A stretch of DNA of 64,000 bases. It comes from Lachnospiraceae bacterium (lineage in GTDB: Bacteria > Bacillota > Clostridia > Lachnospirales > Lachnospiraceae). Made by a program: the position numbers and the translations under genes. The notes below the pieces were generated by a model. It did not search any database, was not told the origin of the DNA, and saw nothing but the letters and a program-made list of their open reading frames with translations. Position 1 is the first letter of the stretch. Each line of letters starts with the position of its first letter. Of the stretch, positions 51,635 through 59,096 are shown in pieces. The stretch lies in the NCBI GenBank assembly GCA_910575835.1, contig CAJTGB010000001.1, forward strand, positions 1 through 64,000, read 5' to 3'.

Positions 51635-52099
51635 ATGAAACACGTATGTATGCTTATATCTGTGGCTGATATTAACGCCGCAAGAAAATTTTATGAGGAT
51701 CTGTTTGGATTAGAGGTGTTCCAGGATTATGGCAGAAACATTGCTTTTACCTGCGGCCTGGCACTGCAGCAGGATTTTGACTGGCTTGTGAATCTGCCGA
51801 AAGAAAAGATATTAAAGAAATCTAACAATGCGGAAATCGTCTTTGAGGAACAGGACTTTGACGGTTTTCTAAACAAGCTGAAAGAATACCCGGACATCGA
51901 ATATCTGGGAGAAGTGATCGAACATAGCTGGGGCCAGCGGGTGATCCGGTTTTACGATTTGGATGGCCATATCATTGAGGTCGGCGAGGATATGAAAATG
52001 GTGATAAAGCGCTTTCTTGCTTCCGGCATGACAATGGAAGAAGTCTCTGTGAAAATGGACGCTTCCGTGGAGGATTTGACAAAACTTCTAAATAGCTAA
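51635..52099 (+). CDS. VOC (glyoxalase/bleomycin-resistance) family protein
   Basis: A 154-residue protein. Residues 1-120 show the VOC double beta-alpha-beta fold (KHVCMLISVADINAARKFYE, EIVFEEQDFDGFLNKL, IRFYDLDGHIIEVGED). A helical add-on (ASGMTMEEVSVKMDASVEDL) follows. Such stand-alone VOC proteins are metal-binding enzymes or small-molecule binders; the substrate is unknown. The ATG at 51635 follows AAAGGAG. TATAAT at 51526-51531 may be its promoter. Its 3' two-thirds, including the sequence past the stop, is duplicated at 53676-54030. Confidence 0.85.
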   Translation: MKHVCMLISVADINAARKFYEDLFGLEVFQDYGRNIAFTCGLALQQDFDWLVNLPKEKILKKSNNAEIVFEEQDFDGFLNKLKEYPDIEYLGEVIEHSWGQRVIRFYDLDGHIIEVGEDMKMVIKRFLASGMTMEEVSVKMDASVEDLTKLLNS

Positions 52100-52137
52100 T
52101 ATATGATGGACGAATAAACAAATCGGGATTTGTGGAG
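52082..52137 (+). repeat. Junction repeat R, copy 1
   Basis: The repeat spans the VOC stop and contains aaatagctaata followed by tggacgaataaacaaatc. It ends in the palindrome acaaatcgggatttgt (52118-52133), directly before the ribosome site of the next gene. Confidence 0.75.
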
Positions 52138-52145
52138 GCGATATT

Positions 52146-52559
52146 ATGCTTGAAAATAAACCATCTCAATCAATTATGACTGAATTACTTGGACAATCCT
52201 TGTATGAAGTTTGGCAAGCGCTATGTACGGCTATTGATGAAAAATACGATATGGAACAGTTATGGAATACTGGTGGTAAGAATTGGACTTACGAGTATAA
52301 ATACCGAAGAGGGGGAAAAACCCTCTGTAGCTTATATGCAAAACGTAATTACGTTGGTTTCATGATTATTTTTGGAAAAGATGAAAGGGTAAAATTTGAA
52401 GCGATAAGGGATACTCTTTCTAATGCTGTTTGTAAGCAGTATAATGAGGCGAAAACCTATCATGACGGGAAATGGGTTATGTTTGAACCGACTAATACGG
52501 CTGATTTTGATGATTACATGAAATTGTTGGCTATCAAAAGAAAACCGAACCGAAAATGA
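52146..52559 (+). CDS. DUF3788 family protein
   Basis: A 137-residue cytosolic protein. ALCTAIDEKYDMEQLWNTGG, then KYRRGGKTLCSLYAKRNYVG and EAKTYHDGKWVMFEP are the typical DUF3788 features. The family has no proven function and is common in laterally acquired gene sets of Firmicutes. The ATG at 52146 follows TGGAGGCG. It begins directly after junction repeat R copy 1. The DNA is AT-rich compared with the core genome. Confidence 0.85.
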   Translation: MLENKPSQSIMTELLGQSLYEVWQALCTAIDEKYDMEQLWNTGGKNWTYEYKYRRGGKTLCSLYAKRNYVGFMIIFGKDERVKFEAIRDTLSNAVCKQYNEAKTYHDGKWVMFEPTNTADFDDYMKLLAIKRKPNRK

Positions 52560-52625
52560 AAAATTTCCGTTTATCGGGAAGTTACAGAGAACAAAAAATC
52601 GGAATTTGAAGGGAGTATGCAGGCT

Positions 52626-52925
52626 ATGGATAACTGGTTTACAATAGATAGAGTAGATGATAATACTTATATTATCAGTGAATATCGACATTGGGAAGAA
52701 ACGCATTGCTATTTATTAAATGGAAGCGAGCGAAGCCTACTTATTGACACAGGACTCGGCATTTCAAACATATACGATGAAGTTATGAAATTCACATATA
52801 AGCCTATTACGGCAGTTGCGACACACATTCATTGGGATCATATTGGCGGACATCAATATTTTCCAGTTTGCGCCACAGCCCCGGCAGACCATCGCGCAGC
52901 GATTTTGTTCAATCGGGATTTTTGA
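52626..52925 (+). pseudogene. MBL-fold metallohydrolase, 5' fragment
   Basis: The reading frame opens NWFTIDRVDDNTYIISEYRH and reaches LLIDTGLGISNIYDE and THIHWDHIGGHQYF, the HxHxDH metal motif of metallo-beta-lactamase-fold enzymes. Homology stops there, after about 80 of the usual 200 or more residues, and continues as CATAPADHRAAILFNRDF, which is not MBL-like. The gene is thus fused at about 52861 to unrelated DNA. The product could not form a full metal site. Confidence 0.75.
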
Positions 52926-52953
52926 AACATTCATTAAAGCAGAGGAGGATAAA

Positions 52954-53427
52954 ATGCCATACACATTTCAATCAGTGAAAGACACGGAAAAATTAACAGA
53001 TAGCAGTAAACTATATAATTTTATTGAAGGCTTTGCAGATTATAAAAATCAGTTTTCTCTTATATACGGTAAAATTAAAGCGTTATTTGGTCAACCAATC
53101 TATGAGACAGAAAATTTGGGAAATCTTTTTTTATATCGCATTTTAACGACATCGGATGAAGGGGAAGAAATCCACTTAGAGATTTACTGTGCAGGCTCAG
53201 GTCCCGCAGTTGGCGGTATGCAGGATGAAAAATCCAGAAAAGCGGCAAAGGCTTTAGTAAATTATGTCTGGCAGGCCGAACCGGTTAACTACACACATAA
53301 AGCTTACTATTTCGACGGACCTACAGTTCTTGAATTCGGAATCAAAAATGGCTCTCCTTATTATAACGAAACGGAGTTAAGACTTTCGGAAAAAGAATTT
53401 ACGGAACTGTATACACATTTATCGTAA
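52954..53427 (+). CDS. Hypothetical cargo protein
   Basis: A 157-residue protein from the ATG at 52954, with AGAGGAGG upstream. It is alpha/beta and acidic (YTFQSVKDTEKLTDSSKLYN, then EEIHLEIYCAGSGPAVGGM and YYFDGPTVLEFGIKNGSP). It has no signal or membrane segment. I do not recognise the family. It is complete at both ends by eye and is followed by a hairpin region without genes (53428-53675). Confidence 0.55.
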   Translation: MPYTFQSVKDTEKLTDSSKLYNFIEGFADYKNQFSLIYGKIKALFGQPIYETENLGNLFLYRILTTSDEGEEIHLEIYCAGSGPAVGGMQDEKSRKAAKALVNYVWQAEPVNYTHKAYYFDGPTVLEFGIKNGSPYYNETELRLSEKEFTELYTHLS

Positions 53428-53441
53428 AACCTCAAAATATG

Positions 53442-53498
53442 TATCCTTTTCCTTTGTTTTTGCCTTTATGAAAGTTCATAACATGAGGGAAAAGGATA
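53442..53498. repeat. Hairpin resembling the integrase-side hairpin
   Basis: tatccttttcc (53442-53452) pairs perfectly with ggaaaaggata (53488-53498), with an inner ttatgaa/ttcataa stem. Sequence and layout (atatgtat, then tttttgcc.ttatg) resemble the hairpin at 59039-59090 next to the integrase, so it may be the relic of an element end. The following 53500-53640 repeats the leader found before the inositol monophosphatase gene. Confidence 0.6.
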
Positions 53499-53675
53499 TA
53501 ATAGTTAATAAGTGCTATAAATTAGGTCTTATCAAAATTTCAGTTTGTCAAGTTCTTTCAAACCTTTCTTAACTCCTTTAGTTAAGAGACATCGTTTGCA
53601 ATAGATCTATGGAAGTTTTGTAACCAGGTAGTTGAAGCCAATGGAGGAAACATATATGGGTATTCAGAAAAATAT

Positions 53676-53999
53676 TTTGACTGGCTTGTGAATCTGCCGA
53701 AAGAAAAGATATTAAAGAAATCTAACAATGCGGAAATCGTCTTTGAGGAACAGGATTTTGACGGTTTCCTGAACAAACTGAAAGAATATCCGGCCATTAA
53801 ATATTTGGGAGAAGTGATCAATCATAGCTGGGGCCAGCGGGTAATCCGGTTCTACGATTTGGATGGCCATATCATTGAGGTCGGCGAGGATATGAAAATG
53901 GTGATAAAGCGCTTTCTTGCTTCCGGCATGACCATGGAAGAAGTTTCTGTGAAAATAGATGCTTCCGTTGAGGATTTAACAAAGCTTCTGAATAGCTAA
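53676..53999 (+). pseudogene. Truncated duplicate of the VOC gene
   Basis: From ttttgactggcttgtg onward this copies 51776-52099 almost exactly (LPKEKILKKSNNAEIVFEEQ, then IRFYDLDGHIIEVGED) and continues past the stop into the junction repeat. The first 47 codons of the VOC gene are missing. In their place stands the leader and first few codons of the inositol monophosphatase gene (atgggtattcagaaaaat at 53656-53673), in another frame. A short product from GTG at 53688 is possible but would lack half of the fold. Confidence 0.85.
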
Positions 54000-54033
54000 T
54001 ACATGCTGGACGAATAAACAAATCGAAAGTTGG
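53982..54033 (+). repeat. Junction repeat R, copy 2
   Basis: It contains gaatagctaata followed by tggacgaataaacaaatc. The end (aaagttggag) has lost the perfect palindrome of copy 1. A ribosome site and new gene start follow at once. Confidence 0.75.
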
Positions 54034-54048
54034 AGAGGTGGTATCTAT

Positions 54049-54213
54049 ATGGAAATTAGAACGATAGACAATGAACAAACAGCTGATGCAGTTGCACTTA
54101 TATGGACAACATTTTTACAGTTTGAAGCCCCTGATTATTCTGATGAAGGAATACAATCGTTTAGAAATTTTATTGAAGATAAAGCCATTTTGAAATACAC
54201 TTGCATAAAATGA
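54049..54213 (+). pseudogene. GNAT acetyltransferase, 5' fragment
   Basis: Starting at ATG 54049 behind GGAGAGG, the frame reads MEIRTIDNEQTADAVALIW, then FEAPDYSDEGIQSFRNFIED. This is the N-terminus of GNAT-family acetyltransferases that act on small molecules. It stops after 54 codons, before the acetyl-CoA site. The region 54214-54370 holds only an 18-codon frame and a small gccgcc/ggcgg hairpin. Confidence 0.7.
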
Positions 54214-54370
54214 TTGGATTGAAGAGTACAGATGATGTTGCTATGAAAATAAAAGCATTGCTGTAAGTTCTGGTTACAGAACTAATTTAATGTCGCCTTA
54301 TTGGCAAAGAACGATGAGCCGCCTTAGGCGGAGAAAGCGTATGTCAAGATGGAAGAAAGGCCGAATGTAA

Positions 54371-54976
54371 ATGAAAGAAATTATTAACTTTATTGAAATG
54401 AATGTGGATGGCAGAACGCTGGTTACAAAGGAATTGGTTTACAAACTGGAAAATGGTGCGTTACAGGGCGTATATGCTGACCAAATATCCTTTTCTAATC
54501 TGAAATATTCGCAAAGTGGATTGCAGATAGATATGTTTATTGTATCTAACGAGAAAATATGGCTTGTTGGTAAGGATGGGAAACGAGAGAAATTGAGAAA
54601 GGATTTTAGTGCTGTATCCCTGTTTCGTTTTGAACTGGCGAGGCGAAAAAGCACGAATGCAATTACAGGTTGTTTTCGTTTTATTTCAGCTTCAGGAAAA
54701 AATGTGGCGGCAGAGGCTATTGTAAGTGGAATTTATGATGTGCGCATTGAAAATGGTGTGTTGAAATTGTCGGAAGATCAGGCGCTGTACCGGGATCAGC
54801 CTATACAAGGTGAGCGTTTTAAGCCTGTTGCTTTTCAATCAGAACATCGTTTTTATTGCGAGGACGGAAAACTGCACTATGAATATGATGGCAGAAGTTT
54901 TGACGTAGACGCCAAAACTATGCAGCGTTGCGATAGTTGCGATGCATTCCCTCCGTTTATTTCAATCGAGAAGTAA
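54371..54976 (+). CDS. Unknown 201-residue protein, copy A
   Basis: A soluble protein (MKEIINFIEMNVDGRTLVTK at the start, FPPFISIEK at the end), rich in beta-strand patterns (LQGVYADQISFSNLKYSQSG, FRFISASGKNVAAEAIVSGI). I know no family for it. It has a close paralogue at 58162-58767, about four-fifths identical by eye, also ending FPPFISIEK. Both are followed by inositol monophosphatase sequence: a full gene here, only the last 26 codons there. The pair therefore seems to have been duplicated as one block. Confidence 0.6.
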   Translation: MKEIINFIEMNVDGRTLVTKELVYKLENGALQGVYADQISFSNLKYSQSGLQIDMFIVSNEKIWLVGKDGKREKLRKDFSAVSLFRFELARRKSTNAITGCFRFISASGKNVAAEAIVSGIYDVRIENGVLKLSEDQALYRDQPIQGERFKPVAFQSEHRFYCEDGKLHYEYDGRSFDVDAKTMQRCDSCDAFPPFISIEK

Positions 54977-55066
54977 GCCAATCAATTCCAGTTTGCTGAG
55001 TTCTTTCAACCCTTTTTTCTAACGATGTTTTGTAACCAGTGATTGTAGCCAATGGAGGAAACGAAT

Positions 55067-55819
55067 ATGGATATCCAGAAAATTATCAGTTTAGTAACAA
55101 AAACGCAGGTATTAATAAAAAACCGTGAAATGGCCGCTCATGTAAAAGAGAAGGGTCTTGCAGACTACGTAACGCAGGTAGATATTGCCGTGCAAAATTT
55201 TTTAAAGAAGGAGCTGTTTGCCCTTGCGCCGGATATTCAATTTCTCGGAGAAGAAACCGGATTGCAGGAAATAAAGGCGGATCGCTTTTGGATCTTAGAC
55301 CCGGTTGACGGGACTACCAATCTCATGCACGACTATCAGCATAGCGCTGTATCGTTAGCGCTGTGCCGTCAGGGAGAAATTGATATGGGAATCGTATACG
55401 ACCCTTTCCGTGAAGAAGTGTTCTCAGCGATTAAGGGAAAGGGCAGTTTCCTTAACGGACAGCCCATACATGTATCAACCGCAGAAAAACTATCCGACAC
55501 GATGGTTGGGCTGGGGACAGCGAAAAGAGAGCTGGCTGATGAAAACTTTGTCCGATTCCGCAGAGTGTTCGGCCAGTGCCAGGATGTCCGCAGGATTGGG
55601 TCTGCCGCTCTGGAACTGGCATATACCGCATGTGGCAGACAGGGAGGCTATTTCGAGATATATCTGAATCCCTGGGATTATGCTGCAGGTATGCTGTTAA
55701 TTCAGGAGGCGGGAGGGCGGGTAACTGATTTTACGGGAAAGCCGCTTGATCCGCGAAAAGGCGGCAGCGTAGTGGGAACAAACGGATACGTCCATGCGGA
55801 ACTGTTAAATCAGTTGTGA
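55067..55819 (+). CDS. Inositol monophosphatase family protein
   Basis: A 250-residue Mg-dependent phosphatase. LGEETG (Glu of the metal site), WILDPVDGTTN (DPxDGTxN motif) and NPWDYAAGMLLIQEAGG (WDxAAG motif) are all intact. It hydrolyses inositol phosphate or a similar sugar phosphate or bisphosphate such as PAP or fructose bisphosphate; the substrate cannot be read. The ATG at 55067 is spaced correctly from GGAGG, unlike the in-frame ATG at 55052. Its leader (from about 54988) is repeated before the truncated VOC copy. Confidence 0.88.
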   Translation: MDIQKIISLVTKTQVLIKNREMAAHVKEKGLADYVTQVDIAVQNFLKKELFALAPDIQFLGEETGLQEIKADRFWILDPVDGTTNLMHDYQHSAVSLALCRQGEIDMGIVYDPFREEVFSAIKGKGSFLNGQPIHVSTAEKLSDTMVGLGTAKRELADENFVRFRRVFGQCQDVRRIGSAALELAYTACGRQGGYFEIYLNPWDYAAGMLLIQEAGGRVTDFTGKPLDPRKGGSVVGTNGYVHAELLNQL

Positions 55820-55859
55820 GTTGTGTGTTCCCCTTTCGGAAACTGGTGAGAATATAGTA

Positions 55860-55912
55860 ATACTTTTAAATAGCTAATACCTCGTGGACGAATAAACAAA
55901 TTGCATTTTGGA
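55860..55912 (+). repeat. Junction repeat R, copy 3
   Basis: It contains taaatagctaata and then tggacgaataaacaaatt. Here it follows the phosphatase gene instead of the VOC gene, which shows that R is a unit of its own and not just VOC flank. Confidence 0.75.
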
Positions 55913-55922
55913 AGAGATGGAA

Positions 55923-56208
55923 ATGGAAACTAAGCACCCATCTATGTTAGACTTGTTGCTTGAAACACATATTGGATTGGAGAGCCAAGGCCCCGGAAGT
56001 TCCGAAGTCATCGAACAGGCTCTTGGATTTATTAAACCACTAAATAAGTTTTCACGAATTGCAGATTTAGGATGTGGAACTGGGGGACAGACTATTCATT
56101 TAGCGCAGCATCTGCCCGGTACTATTACTGGCTTGGATATGTTCGCTGACTTTATAGAGAAATTGAATGAAAATGCAAAAAGCATGAATTTGGGAAATCG
56201 AGTAAAAC
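55923..56208 (+). pseudogene. SAM-dependent methyltransferase, 5' fragment
   Basis: From ATG 55923 the frame reads METKHPSMLDLLLETHIGLE, and IADLGCGTGGQTIHLAQHL is motif I of class I methyltransferases; GLDMFADFIEKLNENA is motif II. Homology ends near residue 95 and the DNA continues as the tail of a DUF3795 gene in another frame. The chimeric frame runs to 56321 without meaning. Confidence 0.75.
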
Positions 56209-56355
56209 CTTATGGAAAACAGCGGAGCTGTCCATCAACATGGTTTGGAAAAATTCATGGAGGAACAGAAAGAGAAATACATCTGCCAAAAATGTGGTGG
56301 AATCATTTCTATTCACGATAGAGAATGTAGTGAGTGTCAAGAAAAAATGAATTAA
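56209..56355 (+). pseudogene. DUF3795-type protein, 3' fragment
   Basis: In the frame beginning at 56212 the DNA reads MENSGAVHQHGLEKFMEEQK, then EKYICQKCGGIISIHDREC and SECQEKMN before TAA at 56353-56355. This is the C-terminal zinc-ribbon-like tail of longer DUF3795 proteins. It is joined directly to the methyltransferase fragment, so two cargo genes were fused by deletion or recombination. Confidence 0.65.
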
Positions 56356-56365
56356 GGAAATCCGA

Positions 56366-57181
56366 ATGGGAGGAACGCAATCATTGTCAGATAGAAAAGT
56401 CATATTACAGTTTACAGTTTTAACCTTTTGTATTGCATATGGTGTATCTGGTGTTTTGATTGCTCTTGGGCAATTCGGATATAAGGTTTATAGTTTGGTT
56501 AATTCTTTACAACAATTTGCAATGAATATACCTTTTGCTATCTATATTTTATCTCCCGCGATTGCCTCTTATGTTGTTCTGAAGAAGAATAACAATGTAA
56601 CAGGTTTTCCAGAATGGTTAAAAACAGTCTTTTTTGCAAAAAATAAAATTTCCGTCTATTTGTTTATTGTAACAGGGATTGCTTTGTATTTTGGGACACA
56701 CATAATTGTATCGGGCTGTGATGGAATAGCGCTTCCCTTTTACATGTTTTTTCTGTCCTTGCCAGGGAATTTCATCATTGGCGGCATGGAGGAAGCGGGG
56801 TGGATGTATGTATTGCAACCCAGATTGGACAAAAAATACGGCTTTGTTCTTTCTTCTTTTTTAGTTGGAATGATTTGGGCATTTTGGCATATCCCTCTCT
56901 TTTTTATTCCCGGAACGAATCACTGTGACGGGCTGATTAATTTCTGGATGTTCAATGTTCAAGTCATGTCGTTAAGTTTTTTTAGAGGGGCAATCTACAA
57001 AATAGCAGGAAAAGGCTATGTGTTTGTGTATGTGCTTTTCCATACTATGTTCAACGCTGCATCCTCTCTGTTTGGCTCCATAATGATGACGTGGACGGGA
57101 ACGATTGCCGCAAATGCTGTAATGATTCTTTTTTCAATAACAATCATTACTGTATACAACAAATCTAAGAAAATAAATTAA
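56366..57181 (+). CDS. CPBP-family intramembrane metalloprotease
   Basis: A 271-residue membrane protein with about seven or eight hydrophobic helices. GGMEEAGWMYVLQPRL is the EEx3-4R-type motif 1, FWHIPLFF motif 2, and VLFHTMFNA motif 3, the glutamate and histidine set of CPBP (Abi/Rce1) proteases. Relatives handle bacteriocin immunity, protein maturation or signalling; which applies here is unknown. The ATG at 56366 lies behind a weak ribosome site, 10 bases after the DUF3795 fragment. Confidence 0.85.
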   Translation: MGGTQSLSDRKVILQFTVLTFCIAYGVSGVLIALGQFGYKVYSLVNSLQQFAMNIPFAIYILSPAIASYVVLKKNNNVTGFPEWLKTVFFAKNKISVYLFIVTGIALYFGTHIIVSGCDGIALPFYMFFLSLPGNFIIGGMEEAGWMYVLQPRLDKKYGFVLSSFLVGMIWAFWHIPLFFIPGTNHCDGLINFWMFNVQVMSLSFFRGAIYKIAGKGYVFVYVLFHTMFNAASSLFGSIMMTWTGTIAANAVMILFSITIITVYNKSKKIN

Positions 57182-57210
57182 AAAATTATGATTTTAGGAG
57201 GTACATATCT

Positions 57211-57543
57211 ATGAAGGATAGGATTGCATACTGCGGATTGGACTGTGAAAAGTGTGACGCATATCTTGCAACAATCAATGACGACCAGGCGTTGCGTGAG
57301 AAAACTGCAAAACGATGGGCCGAGTTAAATAATGCTCCCATTTTACCTGAACATATCAACTGTGAGGGATGTCGGGTTGATGGAATTAAAACTGTATTCT
57401 GCGATAGTCTTTGCGGAATTCGCCAGTGCGCATTGAAAAAAGGTGTGACGACATGCGGTGACTGTTCAGACATGGAAAAATGTCAGACTGTTGGGGAGAT
57501 TATCTCAAATTGTCCCGAAGCTTTGGATAACCTGAAAGGGTAA
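57211..57543 (+). CDS. DUF3795 family cysteine-rich protein
   Basis: A 110-residue protein with regularly placed cysteines (AYCGLDCEKCDAYLA, INCEGCRVDG, FCDSLCGIRQCAL, TCGDCSDMEKC). These are typical of DUF3795, which probably binds metal. Function is unknown; it is a frequent member of laterally acquired Firmicutes gene sets. The ATG at 57211 follows TAGGAGG. This short form lacks the C-terminal tail seen as a fragment at 56209-56355. Confidence 0.85.
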   Translation: MKDRIAYCGLDCEKCDAYLATINDDQALREKTAKRWAELNNAPILPEHINCEGCRVDGIKTVFCDSLCGIRQCALKKGVTTCGDCSDMEKCQTVGEIISNCPEALDNLKG

Positions 57544-57586
57544 ACAAGATACTCTGACAACTTTCATTTTATTGAGGATAACACAA

Positions 57587-58059
57587 ATGAATTTAACTTT
57601 TAGAAATGCAGAACGGAAAGATACTTTGTTGATCCTGCAATTTATCAAAGAACTTGCAGATTACGAAAAAAAGCTGAACGAAGTAGTGGCTGACGAGGCC
57701 ACGCTTGAAACATGGATTTTCGATAAACAAAAGCAGAAGTCATTTTTGCTGTTGAAGATGGAAAAGAGGTTGGATTTGCGCTGTTTTTCCAAAACTTTTC
57801 TACGTTCTTAGGACGAGCCGGTATTTATCTGGAGGATCTGTATGTCAAACCGGAATGCCGCGGGAAAGGTTATGGAAAAGCTCTTTTGAAAAAATTAGCA
57901 TCCATCGCTGTGGAACGTGGCTGCGGACGGCTTGAATGGTGGTGCATTGACTGGAACAAACCCAGCATTGACTTTTATCTGTCGCTTGGAGCAGAGGCCA
58001 TGTCTGATTGGACAGTCTATCGTATTGCAGGCAATACATTAACACAGCTTGCTGAGTAA
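57587..58059 (+). pseudogene. GNAT acetyltransferase with a frameshift
   Basis: From ATG 57587 the first frame reads LTFRNAERKDTLLILQFIKE, then ELADYEKKLNEVV. Near 57728-57740 (aaacaaaagcagaag) the homology moves to another frame: AEVIFAVEDGKEVGFALFF, then YLEDLYVKPECRGKGYGKAL, where RGKGYGKAL is the acetyl-CoA loop, and WNKPSIDFYLSLGAEAMSDW to TAA at 58057-58059. A single-base change restores one GNAT protein of about 157 residues. It is a recent pseudogene or a sequencing error. Confidence 0.8.
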
Positions 58060-58069
58060 TATCAGTGAC

Positions 58070-58162
58070 ATGGCAGACAGAGAGGCCATTTTGGGGTATT
58101 CTGAATCCTTGGGATTATTGGTTAAGGCGGTTTTCAAGATGAATGAAAGGATGGGTGCTTAA
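58070..58162 (+). pseudogene. Short fragment upstream of the 201-residue gene
   Basis: A 30-codon frame (MADREAILGYSESLGLLVKA, then VFKMNERMGA) whose TAA overlaps the next ATG (TAATG). It looks like the C-terminus of an unrecognised protein left when the block was moved. No ribosome site is visible. Confidence 0.3.
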
Positions 58163-58767
58163 TGAAAGAAATTATAAACTTCATTGAAGAGAATGTAAAT
58201 GGCAAAACGCTGTTTACAAAGGAATTGGTTTATGAACTGGAAGATGGTACATTACAAGGCGTATACTCTGACCAAATATCATTTTCCAATTTTAAATATT
58301 CGCAAAGTGGATTTCAGATAGATATGTTTATTATATCTAACGAAAAAATATGGCTGATTGGTAAGAAAAGAGAACGAGAAAAATTAAGAAAGGATTTCAG
58401 CTCTGTATCCTTGTTTCGTTTTGAATTGGCGAAACGAAAAAGCACAAACGCAATCACGGGTTACTTTCGTTTTGTTTCTGCTTCAGGGAAAAATGTGGCA
58501 GCAGAGGCTATTGTAAGTGGGATTTATGATGTACGTCTTGAAAATGGGGTGCTGAAATTATCGGAGGACCAGGCTTTATATCGAGATCAGCCGATACAAG
58601 ACGAGCGTTACAAGTCTGTTGCTTTTCAATCGGAACATCGTTTTTATTGCATAGACAGAAAACTGCACTATGAATACAATGGACGGTCTTTCGATGTGGA
58701 TCCTGAAACTATGACGCGCAGCGATAGCTCCGATACATTTCCGCCGTTTATTTCAATCGAGAAGTAG
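58162..58767 (+). CDS. Unknown 201-residue protein, copy B
   Basis: A paralogue of the protein at 54371-54976, of the same length and with the same ends (MKEIINFIEENVNGKTLFTK; FPPFISIEK). The best-conserved block is KSTNAITGYFRFVSASGKNV and VAAEAIVSGIYDVRLENGVL. Changes are spread over both copies, so the duplication is not recent. Function is unknown. A ribosome site (AAAGGATGGG) lies 9-15 bases upstream. The remnant of the phosphatase gene follows, keeping the order seen in the other block. Confidence 0.6.
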   Translation: MKEIINFIEENVNGKTLFTKELVYELEDGTLQGVYSDQISFSNFKYSQSGFQIDMFIISNEKIWLIGKKREREKLRKDFSSVSLFRFELAKRKSTNAITGYFRFVSASGKNVAAEAIVSGIYDVRLENGVLKLSEDQALYRDQPIQDERYKSVAFQSEHRFYCIDRKLHYEYNGRSFDVDPETMTRSDSSDTFPPFISIEK

Positions 58768-58798
58768 ACCAACAAATATTTGAGGCGATTCTACGAAA

Positions 58799-58879
58799 AA
58801 GCCGCTTGATTCGAGAAAAGGCAGCAACGGAGCAGGAACAAACGGATATTTCCATACAGAACTGTTGAATCTGCTTTGA
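58799..58879 (+). pseudogene. Inositol monophosphatase, 3' remnant
   Basis: The frame reads KPLDSRKGSNGAGTNGYFHT and ELLNLL before TGA at 58877-58879. It matches the last 26 codons of the gene at 55067-55819 (KPLDPRKGGSVVGTNGYVHA, ELLNQL). Similarity continues through the downstream flank into the fourth junction repeat. Confidence 0.8.
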
Positions 58880-58918
58880 ACTGTGTGTTTCTTTTACGGA
58901 AATTGACGAGATATAGCA

Positions 58919-58974
58919 ATACTTTTAAGGAGCTAATATCTCAAAGAGGAATCGACAAATCACAATTTGTGGAG
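58919..58974 (+). repeat. Junction repeat R, copy 4 (diverged)
   Basis: It contains atacttttaaggagctaata and a diverged gaggaatcgacaaatca. It keeps the terminal palindrome type (acaaat-caca-atttgt, 58955-58970). It lies about 60 bases from the integrase-side hairpin. Confidence 0.6.
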
Positions 58975-59038
58975 AGATTTCTTGAACTTTCCTTATTTTA
59001 CAGGCTTTCCAGCCCCTTAGATAGTGAAATGATATGTA

Positions 59039-59090
59039 TTTTCCCTTATTTTTGCCCTTATGCGGAATCCGCAAGGGAAATAAGGGAAAT
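59039..59090. terminator. Long hairpin at the 3' end of the integrase gene
   Basis: tttcccttatt (59040-59050) pairs with aataagggaaa (59079-59089). Inside are a gccctt/aaggg pairing and the tight palindrome tgcggaatccgca (59061-59073). It probably terminates the minus-strand integrase transcript and may lie at the attachment end of the element. Confidence 0.7.
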
Positions 59091-59096
59091 TTTTAG

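Noticed and set aside
51600-59095. CRISPR array or classic integron attC sites
   Set aside because: The repeats are kilobases apart, so there are no CRISPR spacers. They lack the inverse-core and core-site bases of attC, and no integron-type integrase is present.
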